Positions 1-6,479 of a DNA stretch of 12,536 bases are shown here, piece by piece. Both the position numbers and the translations under genes were made by a program. The notes below the pieces were generated by a model. It saw nothing but the letters and a program-made list of their open reading frames with translations, was not told the origin of the DNA and searched no databases. The stretch's first letter is position 1, and each line of letters begins with the position of its first letter. The stretch is from Pseudomonadota bacterium. GTDB taxonomy: Bacteria; Cyanobacteriota; Vampirovibrionia; LMEP-6097. The stretch is from the NCBI GenBank assembly GCA_009924885.1, contig RFQS01000035.1, positions 1 to 12,536 on the forward strand, in the 5' to 3' direction.

Positions 1-105
1 TGCCGAACGTGCAAGTTCAAGGCTGAGGAGGACGAATGACCGCAGTGTACTGCGGGTACATGAGGATCATGAGGACGACGAAAACGCAGGAATTGGAGTT
101 CGGCA
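1..105 (+). repeat. Palindromic repeat, complete copy A
   Basis: Terminal arms tgccgaac (1-8) and gttcggca (98-105) are perfect reverse complements and enclose an 89-bp core. The core is about 92% identical to the core at 4609-4697 (7 differences counted by eye). In the middle, tgtact and ggtaca flank a 3-nt loop, forming a small inner hairpin. The copy is 105 bp, a multiple of three, and lies in frame in the probable recJ. The left arm begins at the window edge, so a longer left arm cannot be excluded. Confidence 0.85.
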
Positions 106-334
106 GCAGTGCCAAGCGGTGCTTTGGAATCGCGCTGAGGAGTTTCTTATTGATCTGCCTCGCTTGGAAAATAATCTATATATCGCATACACACCTAAGA
201 TTAATGATTTTATGAATGAAAAAGCTATTCAATTAGAGATTAAAGATTGGAAAGCAGCTGAGAGCGTGGAACCCGATGTGGTGGAGAGAGTAAGTCCCCT
301 GTCGCTGTCGCCGAGCGTGCAGCTTCGAGGCTGA
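2..334 (+). CDS. recJ: Probable C-terminal end of single-stranded-DNA exonuclease RecJ (5' end outside window), carrying an in-frame palindromic repeat
   Basis: The reading frame is open from the left edge to the TGA at 332-334. The part from about 114 on (AVLWNRAEEF, then LYIAYTPKINDF and AIQLEIKDWK) resembles the last beta-rich (OB-like) domain of RecJ, where xxAYxLxxNxxxG...LxxxD is typical. RecJ is a 5'-3' ssDNA exonuclease in recombination and mismatch repair. Its DHH catalytic motifs would lie upstream, outside the window. Positions 1-105 are a complete repeat read in the only forward frame of that repeat that lacks stops, giving 35 repeat-encoded residues (SRLRRTNDRSVLRVHEDHED and flanks). 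The final eight or so residues and the stop come from a second partial repeat at 310-337. A GTG at 119 could act as a start, but nothing like a ribosome site precedes it, so a continuous frame is preferred. The RecJ assignment rests on a short segment and is moderate. Confidence 0.5.
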   Translation, partial: AERASSRLRRTNDRSVLRVHEDHEDDENAGIGVRQQCQAVLWNRAEEFLIDLPRLENNLYIAYTPKINDFMNEKAIQLEIKDWKAAESVEPDVVERVSPLSLSPSVQLRG

Positions 335-337
335 GGA
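310..337 (+). repeat. Palindromic repeat, left-end fragment B
   Basis: These 28 bp match positions 2-29 of copy A at 24 of 28 bases (gccgagcgtgc, then ttcgaggctgagga). Only the left end is present. It encodes the last residues of the probable recJ and supplies its TGA (332-334). The uvrB stop, on the other strand, is only 5 bp beyond that stop. Confidence 0.7.
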
Positions 338-339
338 AC

Positions 340-2376
340 CTATTTTTCTTCGAGCTTCTCTCGTAGTGACTTCAGCTGATCTCTAAATTCTGCCGCTTTT
401 TCGAAATCAAGATTCTTAGCAGAATCTTTCATCTGTGCTTCAAGCTTATCTATCGCTCTGATTAAAGCCTTTTTAGAAATTTTACCAGTCTCTTTGTCGA
501 AAGCTGAGTCGTCAAGCTGGCTCGCTAGAACATCTTCGACTCTATCTTTTGCAAGAATATCAAGTATAGGGTTAGACATTGATTTGATAATGGTTTTAGG
601 CGTTATGCCATGTAGCGTGTTGTATTCTATCTGAAGCGCTCTGCGTCTCTCTGTTTCTTCTATAGCCTTTTTCATACTATCTGTAGTTTTATCGGCGAAA
701 AGAATAACTTTAGAGCTAGCATTACGAGCGGCTCTCCCTATCATCTGGATTAATGTGCGGTAGTTTCTGAGATAGCCTTCTTTGTCTGCATCCATGATGC
801 AAACAAGGGATACTTCGGGTAAATCTATACCTTCCCTGAGAAGATTTACGCCTACTATTACATCAAACTCATTCATTCTCAGCGATCTAAGTATCTCTAT
901 CCTTTCAAGAGCTTTAATTTCACTGTGCAAGTATCTTGCACGCACACTATGATCTAAAAGGTAATCACTGAGGTCTTCAGCCATCTTTTTGGTAAGGGTG
1001 TTTACTATAATTTTTTCGCCTTTCTCGGTTTTGGCTTTAATTTCTTCCATTAATACATCGATCTGACCCTTAGTCGGCTTTATCTCTAGGAGTGGGTCTA
1101 AAAGACCAGTGGGACGTATAATAAGCTCAGTGAAGGCTTCGCCGCAAGTTTCCATTTCTTCATCACCTGGTGTAGCTGAGATATAGACTATATTTTTCAC
1201 TTTCTCATTAAACTCATTATATTTAAGAGGTCTATTGTCAATCGCGCATGGCAGCCTGAAACCATAGTCTATTAATACTTGTTTTCTGCTTCTATCACCG
1301 TTATACATGGCTTTAAGCTGCGGTAAGGTCATGTGTGATTCATCAATGTAACATACCCAGCCATCTTCACCATATCTGCGATTATAGTAATCGATAAGAA
1401 CCTGGGGGGATGAGCCAGGGGGGCGACCCTCGAAAATTCGTGAATAATTTTCAATTCCAGAGCAGTAACCCATCTCTTTTATCATCTCGATATCATATTT
1501 AGTTCTTTGTAATATGCGCTGGGCTTCAAAATCTTTGCCAAGATGTTTAAATTCGTTTACTCTTTCGTGTAATTCTTTTTCTATTTGAGCGACTGCCGCT
1601 TCTACGGCATCATCATCTGTCATGTAATGCTTAGCTGGAAAGACTTTTACTTCATTTAGTAGTTCTAATATTTCACCTGTTATGTTATCCACGAGGCTGA
1701 GTCTTTCTATTTCATCACCGAAAAACTCTATCCTTAAAATCCTCTCCTCGTCAGCTTGCCAGATATCTATTACCTCGCCCCTTACTCGAAAAAGCCCTCG
1801 AAGTAACTCTGTATCATTTCTGCCGTATTGTATTTCTACTAAATTTTTTAAAAACTCTCGCTGATCTAATTCCTCACCGACTTTGAGGGGGATAGCGGAT
1901 TTAAAATATAATTCTGGAGTGCCTAAACCATAGATGCAGCTAACTGAGGCTACGACTATAACATCATCTGCTTCGTAGAGAGATCTAGTAGTCGCGTATC
2001 TGAGCCTATCTATATTGTCATTTACTTTCGCGGTCTTTTCTATAAAGGTGTCTGAGCTTGGTATATAGCTTTCTGGTTGATAATAATCATAATAACTAAT
2101 AAAATATTGAACTCGATTATCGGGGAAGAAATCCTTAAACTCATTACAGAGCTGCCCAGCTAGAGTTTTATTATGAGCTAATACTAAAGCTGGTTTATTA
2201 ATGCTCTGAATTATATTAGCTACCGTAAAAGTCTTACCACTTCCTGTAATACCCATCAAGACCTGTCTCTCTTTTCCTTGATTGAGTCTTTTAACTATCT
2301 CTTGGATTGCCTTAGGCTGATCTCCAGCTGGAGAAAAGTTACTATCAAGTTTCCATTTATTTTCAGTGACTTGCAT
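340..2376 (-). CDS. uvrB: UvrB, excinuclease ABC subunit B
   Basis: DNA-damage recognition helicase of nucleotide excision repair. It is loaded by UvrA, verifies the lesion, then recruits UvrC. The 678-aa length is normal. Walker A is GITGSGKT at residues 42-49. The beta-hairpin region YYDYYQPESYIP lies near residue 95, the DESHMTLPQ Walker-B-type box near 345, and helicase motifs VNLLREGIDLPE and QMIGRAARN near 515-560. The C-terminal UVR domain (LDFEKAAEFRDQL, about 650-665) is the UvrC-binding coiled coil. The ATG at 2376 is preceded by AAGAG with about 8 nt spacing. A -10-like TATAAG (2432-2427) and a palindrome at 2410-2424 lie upstream, suggesting regulation. The gene converges on the probable recJ, with stops 5 bp apart and a repeat fragment in between. 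Divergent from the small gene at 2494. Confidence 0.97.
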   Translation of the reverse strand: MQVTENKWKLDSNFSPAGDQPKAIQEIVKRLNQGKERQVLMGITGSGKTFTVANIIQSINKPALVLAHNKTLAGQLCNEFKDFFPDNRVQYFISYYDYYQPESYIPSSDTFIEKTAKVNDNIDRLRYATTRSLYEADDVIVVASVSCIYGLGTPELYFKSAIPLKVGEELDQREFLKNLVEIQYGRNDTELLRGLFRVRGEVIDIWQADEERILRIEFFGDEIERLSLVDNITGEILELLNEVKVFPAKHYMTDDDAVEAAVAQIEKELHERVNEFKHLGKDFEAQRILQRTKYDIEMIKEMGYCSGIENYSRIFEGRPPGSSPQVLIDYYNRRYGEDGWVCYIDESHMTLPQLKAMYNGDRSRKQVLIDYGFRLPCAIDNRPLKYNEFNEKVKNIVYISATPGDEEMETCGEAFTELIIRPTGLLDPLLEIKPTKGQIDVLMEEIKAKTEKGEKIIVNTLTKKMAEDLSDYLLDHSVRARYLHSEIKALERIEILRSLRMNEFDVIVGVNLLREGIDLPEVSLVCIMDADKEGYLRNYRTLIQMIGRAARNASSKVILFADKTTDSMKKAIEETERRRALQIEYNTLHGITPKTIIKSMSNPILDILAKDRVEDVLASQLDDSAFDKETGKISKKALIRAIDKLEAQMKDSAKNLDFEKAAEFRDQLKSLREKLEEK

Positions 2377-2409
2377 AATGCTACTCTTGTCGAATAATCC
2401 CTTTTTTAA

Positions 2410-2424
2410 TACTTACGGTAAGTA
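2410..2424. promoter_or_regulatory. 15-bp palindrome, candidate repressor operator of uvrB
   Basis: TACTTAC-G-GTAAGTA is a perfect odd-centred palindrome 34 bp upstream of the uvrB start. It lies just downstream of a TATAAG hexamer (2432-2427, - strand), so it would cover the uvrB transcription start, a usual place for a repressor. uvrB is commonly in the LexA regulon. LexA sites differ between phyla; as I recall, one TTAC-spacer-GTAA type is reported for Bdellovibrio, with a longer spacer than here. LexA binding is inference; the palindrome is directly visible. Confidence 0.5.
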
Positions 2425-2426
2425 AA

Positions 2427-2432
2427 CTTATA
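2427..2432 (-). promoter_or_regulatory. -10-like hexamer for uvrB
   Basis: TATAAG on the - strand, 50 bp upstream of the uvrB ATG. No convincing -35 box is found at the expected spacing (acaaga at 17 bp), so this is only a candidate, possibly dependent on the A/T-rich context. Confidence 0.3.
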
Positions 2433-2493
2433 TTTTAGCTTGATCTGCTTCTTGTTTTAAATTTTAAGAAAAGTGGGAAAAATTATATAAGCT

Positions 2494-2694
2494 ATGTATA
2501 ATCCTATCTTTGAAGATGATGATAAAAATGGTAATCTTAAGCAATTAAGAGAACTCATCTATATTCGCAGCACCAAGCATAATATATCTGAACTTGGCTC
2601 CAGTATATTAACTTTTATTAAAAAGCACCCCGTAAGTTTTTTTACAGCAGTGCTATTCTTTTTTTTAGGTGGCTATAAAAAACGCAGAAATTGA
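2494..2694 (+). CDS. Small protein with a C-terminal membrane anchor, function unknown
   Basis: A 66-aa protein with an acidic N-terminus (FEDDDKNG), a short amphipathic helix, and one hydrophobic segment at about residues 46-61 (PVSFFTAVLFFFLGG) followed by KKRRN. The layout (soluble helix, HP, a single membrane segment with glycines, terminal basic residues) recalls the DUF883/ElaB/YqjD type of inner-membrane ribosome-associated protein. Similarity is only in layout, so no name is given. It sits 30 bp before folP and may be cotranscribed with it. The last codons (KRRN and stop) fall in a repeat fragment. TTATATAAG lies immediately before the ATG, but there is no clear Shine-Dalgarno sequence, so the start is uncertain. 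Confidence 0.55.
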   Translation: MYNPIFEDDDKNGNLKQLRELIYIRSTKHNISELGSSILTFIKKHPVSFFTAVLFFFLGGYKKRRN

Positions 2695-2713
2695 AGTTCG
2701 GCAACAGTCTCTA
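2677..2713 (+). repeat. Palindromic repeat, right-end fragment C
   Basis: aaaacgcagaaattgaagtt followed by cggcaacagtctcta matches the right ends of copies A (gttcggca arm) and E (outer gtctcta end). It lacks the left half. It lies between the 66-aa gene and folP and contains the stop codon of the former: the family's usual ttgg is ttga here. Confidence 0.7.
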
Positions 2714-2724
2714 GATTTGGAAAT

Positions 2725-3636
2725 ATGAAAAGTGCTAAGTATTTAGCGATATTAAACATAACTCCAGACTCATTTTCAGATGGTTCTCAGAATTTTCGTG
2801 ATCTTGGCTGGCTTTTAGATAAAGCAGAGAAACTGATGGAAAGTGGAGCTTACGCTTTAGACGTAGGGGCAGAATCTACTCGCCCTGATGCAGAGCCAGT
2901 GTCTGCAATTGAAGAATATCAACGTTTGGAGAATTTTTTAAAAGTTTTCTGTAGTAAATATGATTTCCCTTTATCTATAGATACTCGCAAATATGAAGTC
3001 ATGGAGGCTTTACTATCAGAGACTTTCTTTAGGGGGAAAATATCTTTTTTAAATGATGTAGAAGGGTTTACTGATGAGCGTAAGCTAGAGCTTATTTCTA
3101 AGTATGATAAAGAACAGAAGATTAAACTTATAGCGATGCACTCGAAAGGTGCTGTGCCACCAAGTTTAAAGGCTTTAGAAATACCAGAAGATTATTATTT
3201 AAGTGATTATCCTCAGGCTAAAAATGAGAAAGCCGCTTTTGAAATGCACTTAATAGATTTTTTTTCTCGATTTTTAGATTCCTGTGAAAATTATGGTATT
3301 GACTTAGCTAGGGTAATTCTTGATCCAGGATTAGGTTTTGGTAAAAACTACAATCATAGCTATGACTTAATTGAGATTTTACCGAAGCTTAAAAATGCAG
3401 AAAATAAAATTATGCGGCGGTCTCAGGGATTTAATCCTGAAATACTTATAGGAGCTAGTCGTAAGTCTTTTTTAGGCACTGCTTTAAATGCAGAGAAGGG
3501 AGTTCGCGAGCAGTGTGAAAGTAATGGCACTCTTGCAGAGCCTAATATGGATTTGGATTTATTAACGCAAAAATATAATGAGCTTTGTTATGAAGCTGGA
3601 GTTAATTACTTTAGGGTTCATAAAATATTTTCTTAA
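2725..3636 (+). CDS. folP: Dihydropteroate synthase
   Basis: Condenses 6-hydroxymethyl-dihydropterin diphosphate with p-aminobenzoate in cytoplasmic folate synthesis; the target of sulfonamides. TIM-barrel family signatures are present in order: NITPDSFSDG (11-20), DVGAESTRP (46-54), SIDTRKYE (84-91), NDVEG (110-114), MHSKG (138-142), DPGLGFGK (200-207), GASRKSFLG (243-251) and RVH (297-299). The length of 303 aa is slightly above the usual 270-285. The extra residues are mainly around 150-180 and 258-290, where the usual GTLA segment is followed by an expanded acidic stretch. The protein ends almost directly after RVHK. It starts 30 bp after the preceding small gene, with weak GGA as the only ribosome-site hint. 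A promoter for the next gene follows within 40 bp. Confidence 0.95.
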   Translation: MKSAKYLAILNITPDSFSDGSQNFRDLGWLLDKAEKLMESGAYALDVGAESTRPDAEPVSAIEEYQRLENFLKVFCSKYDFPLSIDTRKYEVMEALLSETFFRGKISFLNDVEGFTDERKLELISKYDKEQKIKLIAMHSKGAVPPSLKALEIPEDYYLSDYPQAKNEKAAFEMHLIDFFSRFLDSCENYGIDLARVILDPGLGFGKNYNHSYDLIEILPKLKNAENKIMRRSQGFNPEILIGASRKSFLGTALNAEKGVREQCESNGTLAEPNMDLDLLTQKYNELCYEAGVNYFRVHKIFS

Positions 3637-3643
3637 TCACTTT

Positions 3644-3672
3644 TTCACCACCTTTTGATATGAGCTTATAAT
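3644..3672 (+). promoter_or_regulatory. Candidate sigma-70-type promoter for the 270-aa gene
   Basis: TTCACC (3644-3649) and a perfect TATAAT (3667-3672) are separated by 17 bp, immediately after the folP stop. Transcription would start near 3680, giving a leader of about 54 nt before the ATG at 3734. Confidence 0.5.
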
Positions 3673-3733
3673 TAAAGATGTTGTGTGTTTTTAGTGATTT
3701 GTAAAAATCTAGTAAAAGCTTAGTGAGTAAGAA

Positions 3734-4546
3734 ATGGACGAGGAAACCTTAATCGAAATATTCCAAAAATCTCTTTTAGAAGAAGAGAAGTCGGCTTTGG
3801 TTGAGGATTTAAACGCTCAATATTTAAAGACCTGCATGGAGATAAAAGAATCTTGTAAGCCTTTTGGTAAGATTATTACAGATAAAGTATCTGATTATTT
3901 TTCTAGCTTTTTCAAAGTAATTCAGTTAGCCCCATCTATCCTAGACGTAGAGAAAGTTATTGCTGAATTTAAAAAGCTTAAGCTCAAAGGCTCTGAATTA
4001 AAAGCTTTTATTATTGATAATTTAGACGAGCCAGATGAGCTTTTGGATTTCGTTGAAGAATATAGGCTAACTGTTGAAAATCGTTTAGATGTCATAGAAA
4101 GAGAACAGTTATATTATCAAGCGAATTTAAACCAGCTACCTGAGCAGAGTCTGAGCGTAGAAGAAATCGATAATGAAAAAACGCTAGTTTTAACTATTCT
4201 TAATCCAGTACAAACCCTAATCGGCATGAATGCCTTATTGAATTACCAGCTCGGGCATTTAGTAGAGATTAATATTCAGATTTTTAATCATTTAAAGAAA
4301 TTAAGTGCAGAGCATCAGCTGACGACTATTTATATTAAAGATGCTGCTGCTTTAAATTTAAGTGAAGAGAAGAGAGAGGAATTTATAGATTATGTTCAAG
4401 AAGATCGTGATTCTCTCGGTAATTTGGGGCTGGAAGCCTTACTGAGTCAAGATGTTCGTGAAAATATCATGGATGTAGCAAGTGAGCTTGCTACTAATCT
4501 AGTTTATAGAATATGCTGGAGCGGTGACTTTACGATTAAGTCATGA
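3734..4546 (+). CDS. Unrecognised 270-aa acidic helical cytoplasmic protein
   Basis: I do not recognise a family. The sequence is mostly predicted helix, rich in Glu, Lys and Leu, with no signal peptide and no membrane segment. An N-terminal acidic helical part (about 1-40) precedes segments with regular heptad-like leucines (about 80-140, containing DEPDELLDFVEEYR and VENRLDVIEREQ). A more hydrophobic part follows around 155-190 (LVLTILNPVQTLIGMNALL). The ATG follows a weak GAGTAAGAA and a candidate promoter at 3644-3672. The last residues (about DFTIKS) and the stop lie at the edge of a repeat fragment, so the native C-terminus may have been replaced. It converges on the ETF:quinone oxidoreductase gene. 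Confidence 0.75.
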   Translation: MDEETLIEIFQKSLLEEEKSALVEDLNAQYLKTCMEIKESCKPFGKIITDKVSDYFSSFFKVIQLAPSILDVEKVIAEFKKLKLKGSELKAFIIDNLDEPDELLDFVEEYRLTVENRLDVIEREQLYYQANLNQLPEQSLSVEEIDNEKTLVLTILNPVQTLIGMNALLNYQLGHLVEINIQIFNHLKKLSAEHQLTTIYIKDAAALNLSEEKREEFIDYVQEDRDSLGNLGLEALLSQDVRENIMDVASELATNLVYRICWSGDFTIKS

Positions 4547-4592
4547 GGCGGGCGAAAACGCAGAAAGTGGAGTTATGCAGCGATGCCCACTA
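4543..4592 (+). repeat. Palindromic repeat, right-end fragment D
   Basis: catgagg, then gcgaaaacgcagaaagtgga, then gttatgcagcg match the right half of copies A and E. The TGA of the 270-aa gene (4544-4546) is the family's own atgagg. Just upstream, GACTT (4526-4530) and AAGTC (4538-4542) form a small hairpin where the family normally has its central hairpin, so the copy may be complete but strongly diverged on the left. It abuts copy E. Confidence 0.6.
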
Positions 4593-4715
4593 GAGACCGC
4601 TGCACAACGCGCAGTTTCAAGGCTGAGGAGGACGAATGACCGCAGTGTACTGGGAGTACATGAGGATCATGAGGACGACGAAAACGCAGAAAATGGAGTT
4701 GTGCAGCGGTCTCTA
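4591..4715 (+). repeat. Palindromic repeat, complete copy E
   Basis: A perfect 18-bp terminal inverted repeat (tagagaccgctgcacaac at 4591-4608, its reverse complement at 4698-4715) encloses an 89-bp core nearly identical to copy A. The centre has TGTACT-ggg-AGTACA. The outer TA on each side could be a two-base target duplication or part of the palindrome. The right arm contains the TAG stop of the ETF:quinone oxidoreductase gene (4713-4715, - strand). It lies between two convergent genes and might terminate transcription both ways. No transposase gene is present, so it is non-autonomous if mobile. Confidence 0.9.
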
Positions 4716-6479
4716 TAATCCTTTAAAATCAGGTCCAGACCCAGCATAAGCTGGATTAACTCTTAAATTCTGCTCTGGACAGATAAGCTCACAAGTCCTG
4801 CACTGCACGCAGTTTTCAAGTGACATGGCATGCACTTTTATATTACCGCTAGAAATATCTAATCTGTGAACCTCTGCTGTACAGTCAGATACACAAGGCA
4901 CATCTAAACTTTTAGCTTCATAGGTGTTAATACAAGTAAGGCAAGTATCACTGTTAAATTCATCTATATGGCTAGGATGCTCGTCGTAGCGGGTGTTAGC
5001 GTAGAAGACTGCATCCTCGCGGCTATAGACAGTCGTCTTAGCGAAATCATCACCCCCATGGCATCTGTCCATCAAGACTTTATTGAAATTAGGGTCTATA
5101 TGCTGATAGCCTGGTTTGTAAACTACCTCTTCTTTAATTTCTTTAGCGTTATTGAGTAAACTCGCTGATCTTAGAAAAGCTTTAGTCGCTTTAAAAGGAT
5201 TCTGGACGCCGACTTTAAGACCACCTAAAACAGGGGCTTTAGTCTGATCTATAGAACTTAGAACTTCTGGAAGGTAATCTCTGAGTAGTTCAGGGTTCTC
5301 AATAAAGGCTTTTCTGAAATATCTATTTTCTTTAAATTTATCCATGTAAGGAGAAGCCATTAAGCTGCTCTGGTACTTACTGAGTTTAGCTTCAGAAAAA
5401 TCATTAGCTTTTAGTGCTTCATAGACGACTTTAGCTGCTATATAACCAGACTCTATCGCCTTATCCACTCCAGCTAAGGCTTTTACATCTAGTAAGCCTA
5501 GCGCATCACCTAAAATCAAAGCACCATTTACTTGGAATTTTTTAGGTAAGCTTGCATAACCGCCTTCAGGCAAGACTGCTGCACCATAGTGCATTAATTC
5601 AGCTCCCTTAAGCATTTTTTGTAACCAAGGATGTTTTTTATATTCCTGTAACTGTTTCTGCGGGTGAATATTAGGGTTTGAGCTGTCTAAAGATATGACT
5701 AAGCCTATGGTTACACGTCTATTTTTAAGACCATAGATGAAACCGCCACCTAGAGTGCCATCTAGAGTAGGGTAGCCAAGCGTGTGCCATACTTTCCCTT
5801 CTATATTTTCAGAATCTTCTGCTAGCTGCCAAGTCTCTTTAACGCCTACAGACCAGATCTGTGGATTAGTTTCTAGATCATATTTTTTAATTAAATCTTT
5901 AGATAAAAAACCTTTATCTCCGAAACAAGTAAGTTTAGAGTAAATGATATCGTCTTCGTCATTACCAGTACGATCCACTCTTAGACCAGCTACTTTAGTA
6001 CCTTCATAAATAATTTCCATAGCTGGAAAACCAGGAAAAAGATCTAATTTTACGTTAGGGACTTGAGCTGCTTTAGCTTTCAGGTTTTCAGCCATCCAAG
6101 CTACAACATTAGAGAGTGTGAGAATATAATAGCCTTCTTTTACGAAATCCACTGCTGCTGCACGAGTCAGAATAGAGGGAATATCCCACTTCTCATGATA
6201 AGCCATTAAAGAGACATAACTTTTTTTACAGATAGCTTCTATAGGCATTCTATCTTTAATATGGTCTGGGAAAGCTTTAGCGAAGATGGAAGGATGCACT
6301 ACCGCACCTGAAACTATGTGCCCGCCAAAGTCGTGAGCTTTTTCTAAAATCGCGATAGAAAATTTAAACTCTGGATTTTTTTCAGCAAGTCCAAGTATCG
6401 TATGTGCAAGAGTCAGATTAGAAGGGCTGGCTCCGACAAGGACTAGGTCGTACTCTATTCTGGGCTTAGTATTACTCAT
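4713..6479 (-). CDS. Electron transfer flavoprotein:quinone oxidoreductase (FixC/FixX-like fusion)
   Basis: Membrane-associated FAD and iron-sulfur protein passing electrons from reduced ETF to quinone. The 588-aa length is close to full-length ETF-QO. FAD-domain motifs are FGGHIVSGA (about 49-57), YGAAVLPEGGYASLPK and GALILGDALGLLD; HIVSGA and LPEGGYASLP match the family well. The C-terminus carries C557-x2-C560-x2-C563-x3-C567-P, which with C533 corresponds to the ETF-QO [4Fe-4S] site. Oddities: the nucleotide-binding loop at 16-21 reads GASPSN instead of GAGPAG, and extra cysteines occur at 513, 516, 529 and 567. The start ATG directly follows the etfA stop (TAAATG), with AAAGG 8 nt before it. 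This is the last gene of the etfBA cluster; its stop lies in the arm of copy E. Confidence 0.93.
   Translation of the reverse strand: MSNTKPRIEYDLVLVGASPSNLTLAHTILGLAEKNPEFKFSIAILEKAHDFGGHIVSGAVVHPSIFAKAFPDHIKDRMPIEAICKKSYVSLMAYHEKWDIPSILTRAAAVDFVKEGYYILTLSNVVAWMAENLKAKAAQVPNVKLDLFPGFPAMEIIYEGTKVAGLRVDRTGNDEDDIIYSKLTCFGDKGFLSKDLIKKYDLETNPQIWSVGVKETWQLAEDSENIEGKVWHTLGYPTLDGTLGGGFIYGLKNRRVTIGLVISLDSSNPNIHPQKQLQEYKKHPWLQKMLKGAELMHYGAAVLPEGGYASLPKKFQVNGALILGDALGLLDVKALAGVDKAIESGYIAAKVVYEALKANDFSEAKLSKYQSSLMASPYMDKFKENRYFRKAFIENPELLRDYLPEVLSSIDQTKAPVLGGLKVGVQNPFKATKAFLRSASLLNNAKEIKEEVVYKPGYQHIDPNFNKVLMDRCHGGDDFAKTTVYSREDAVFYANTRYDEHPSHIDEFNSDTCLTCINTYEAKSLDVPCVSDCTAEVHRLDISSGNIKVHAMSLENCVQCRTCELICPEQNLRVNPAYAGSGPDFKGL

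Noticed and set aside
1682..1864. Open + strand frame inside uvrB (likewise 4968-5159 in the ETF-QO gene and 10903-11103 antisense to hppA)
   Set aside because: Shadow frames of strongly conserved genes with biased composition and no start signals.
2410..2424. A classic SOS box
   Set aside because: The palindrome fits none of the well-known consensus sites exactly, so LexA binding is listed as a hypothesis only.
2452..2489. TTGTTT ... TATATA promoter for the 66-aa gene
   Set aside because: Spacing is 26 bp, and the -10 would lie almost on the start codon.
1..4715. CRISPR-like array
   Set aside because: The repeats are far apart, palindromic end to end, and not regularly spaced; no cas genes.
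4591..4715. Copy E as an ordinary intrinsic terminator
   Set aside because: The arms are separated by an 89-bp core and there is no T-run on either side. Any termination role is kept only as a hypothesis under findings.
4524..4718. Open + strand frame of 64 codons over copies D and E
   Set aside because: Almost wholly repeat sequence, the same peptide as the copy in the probable recJ, with no ribosome site of its own. It is a property of the repeat, not an independent gene.
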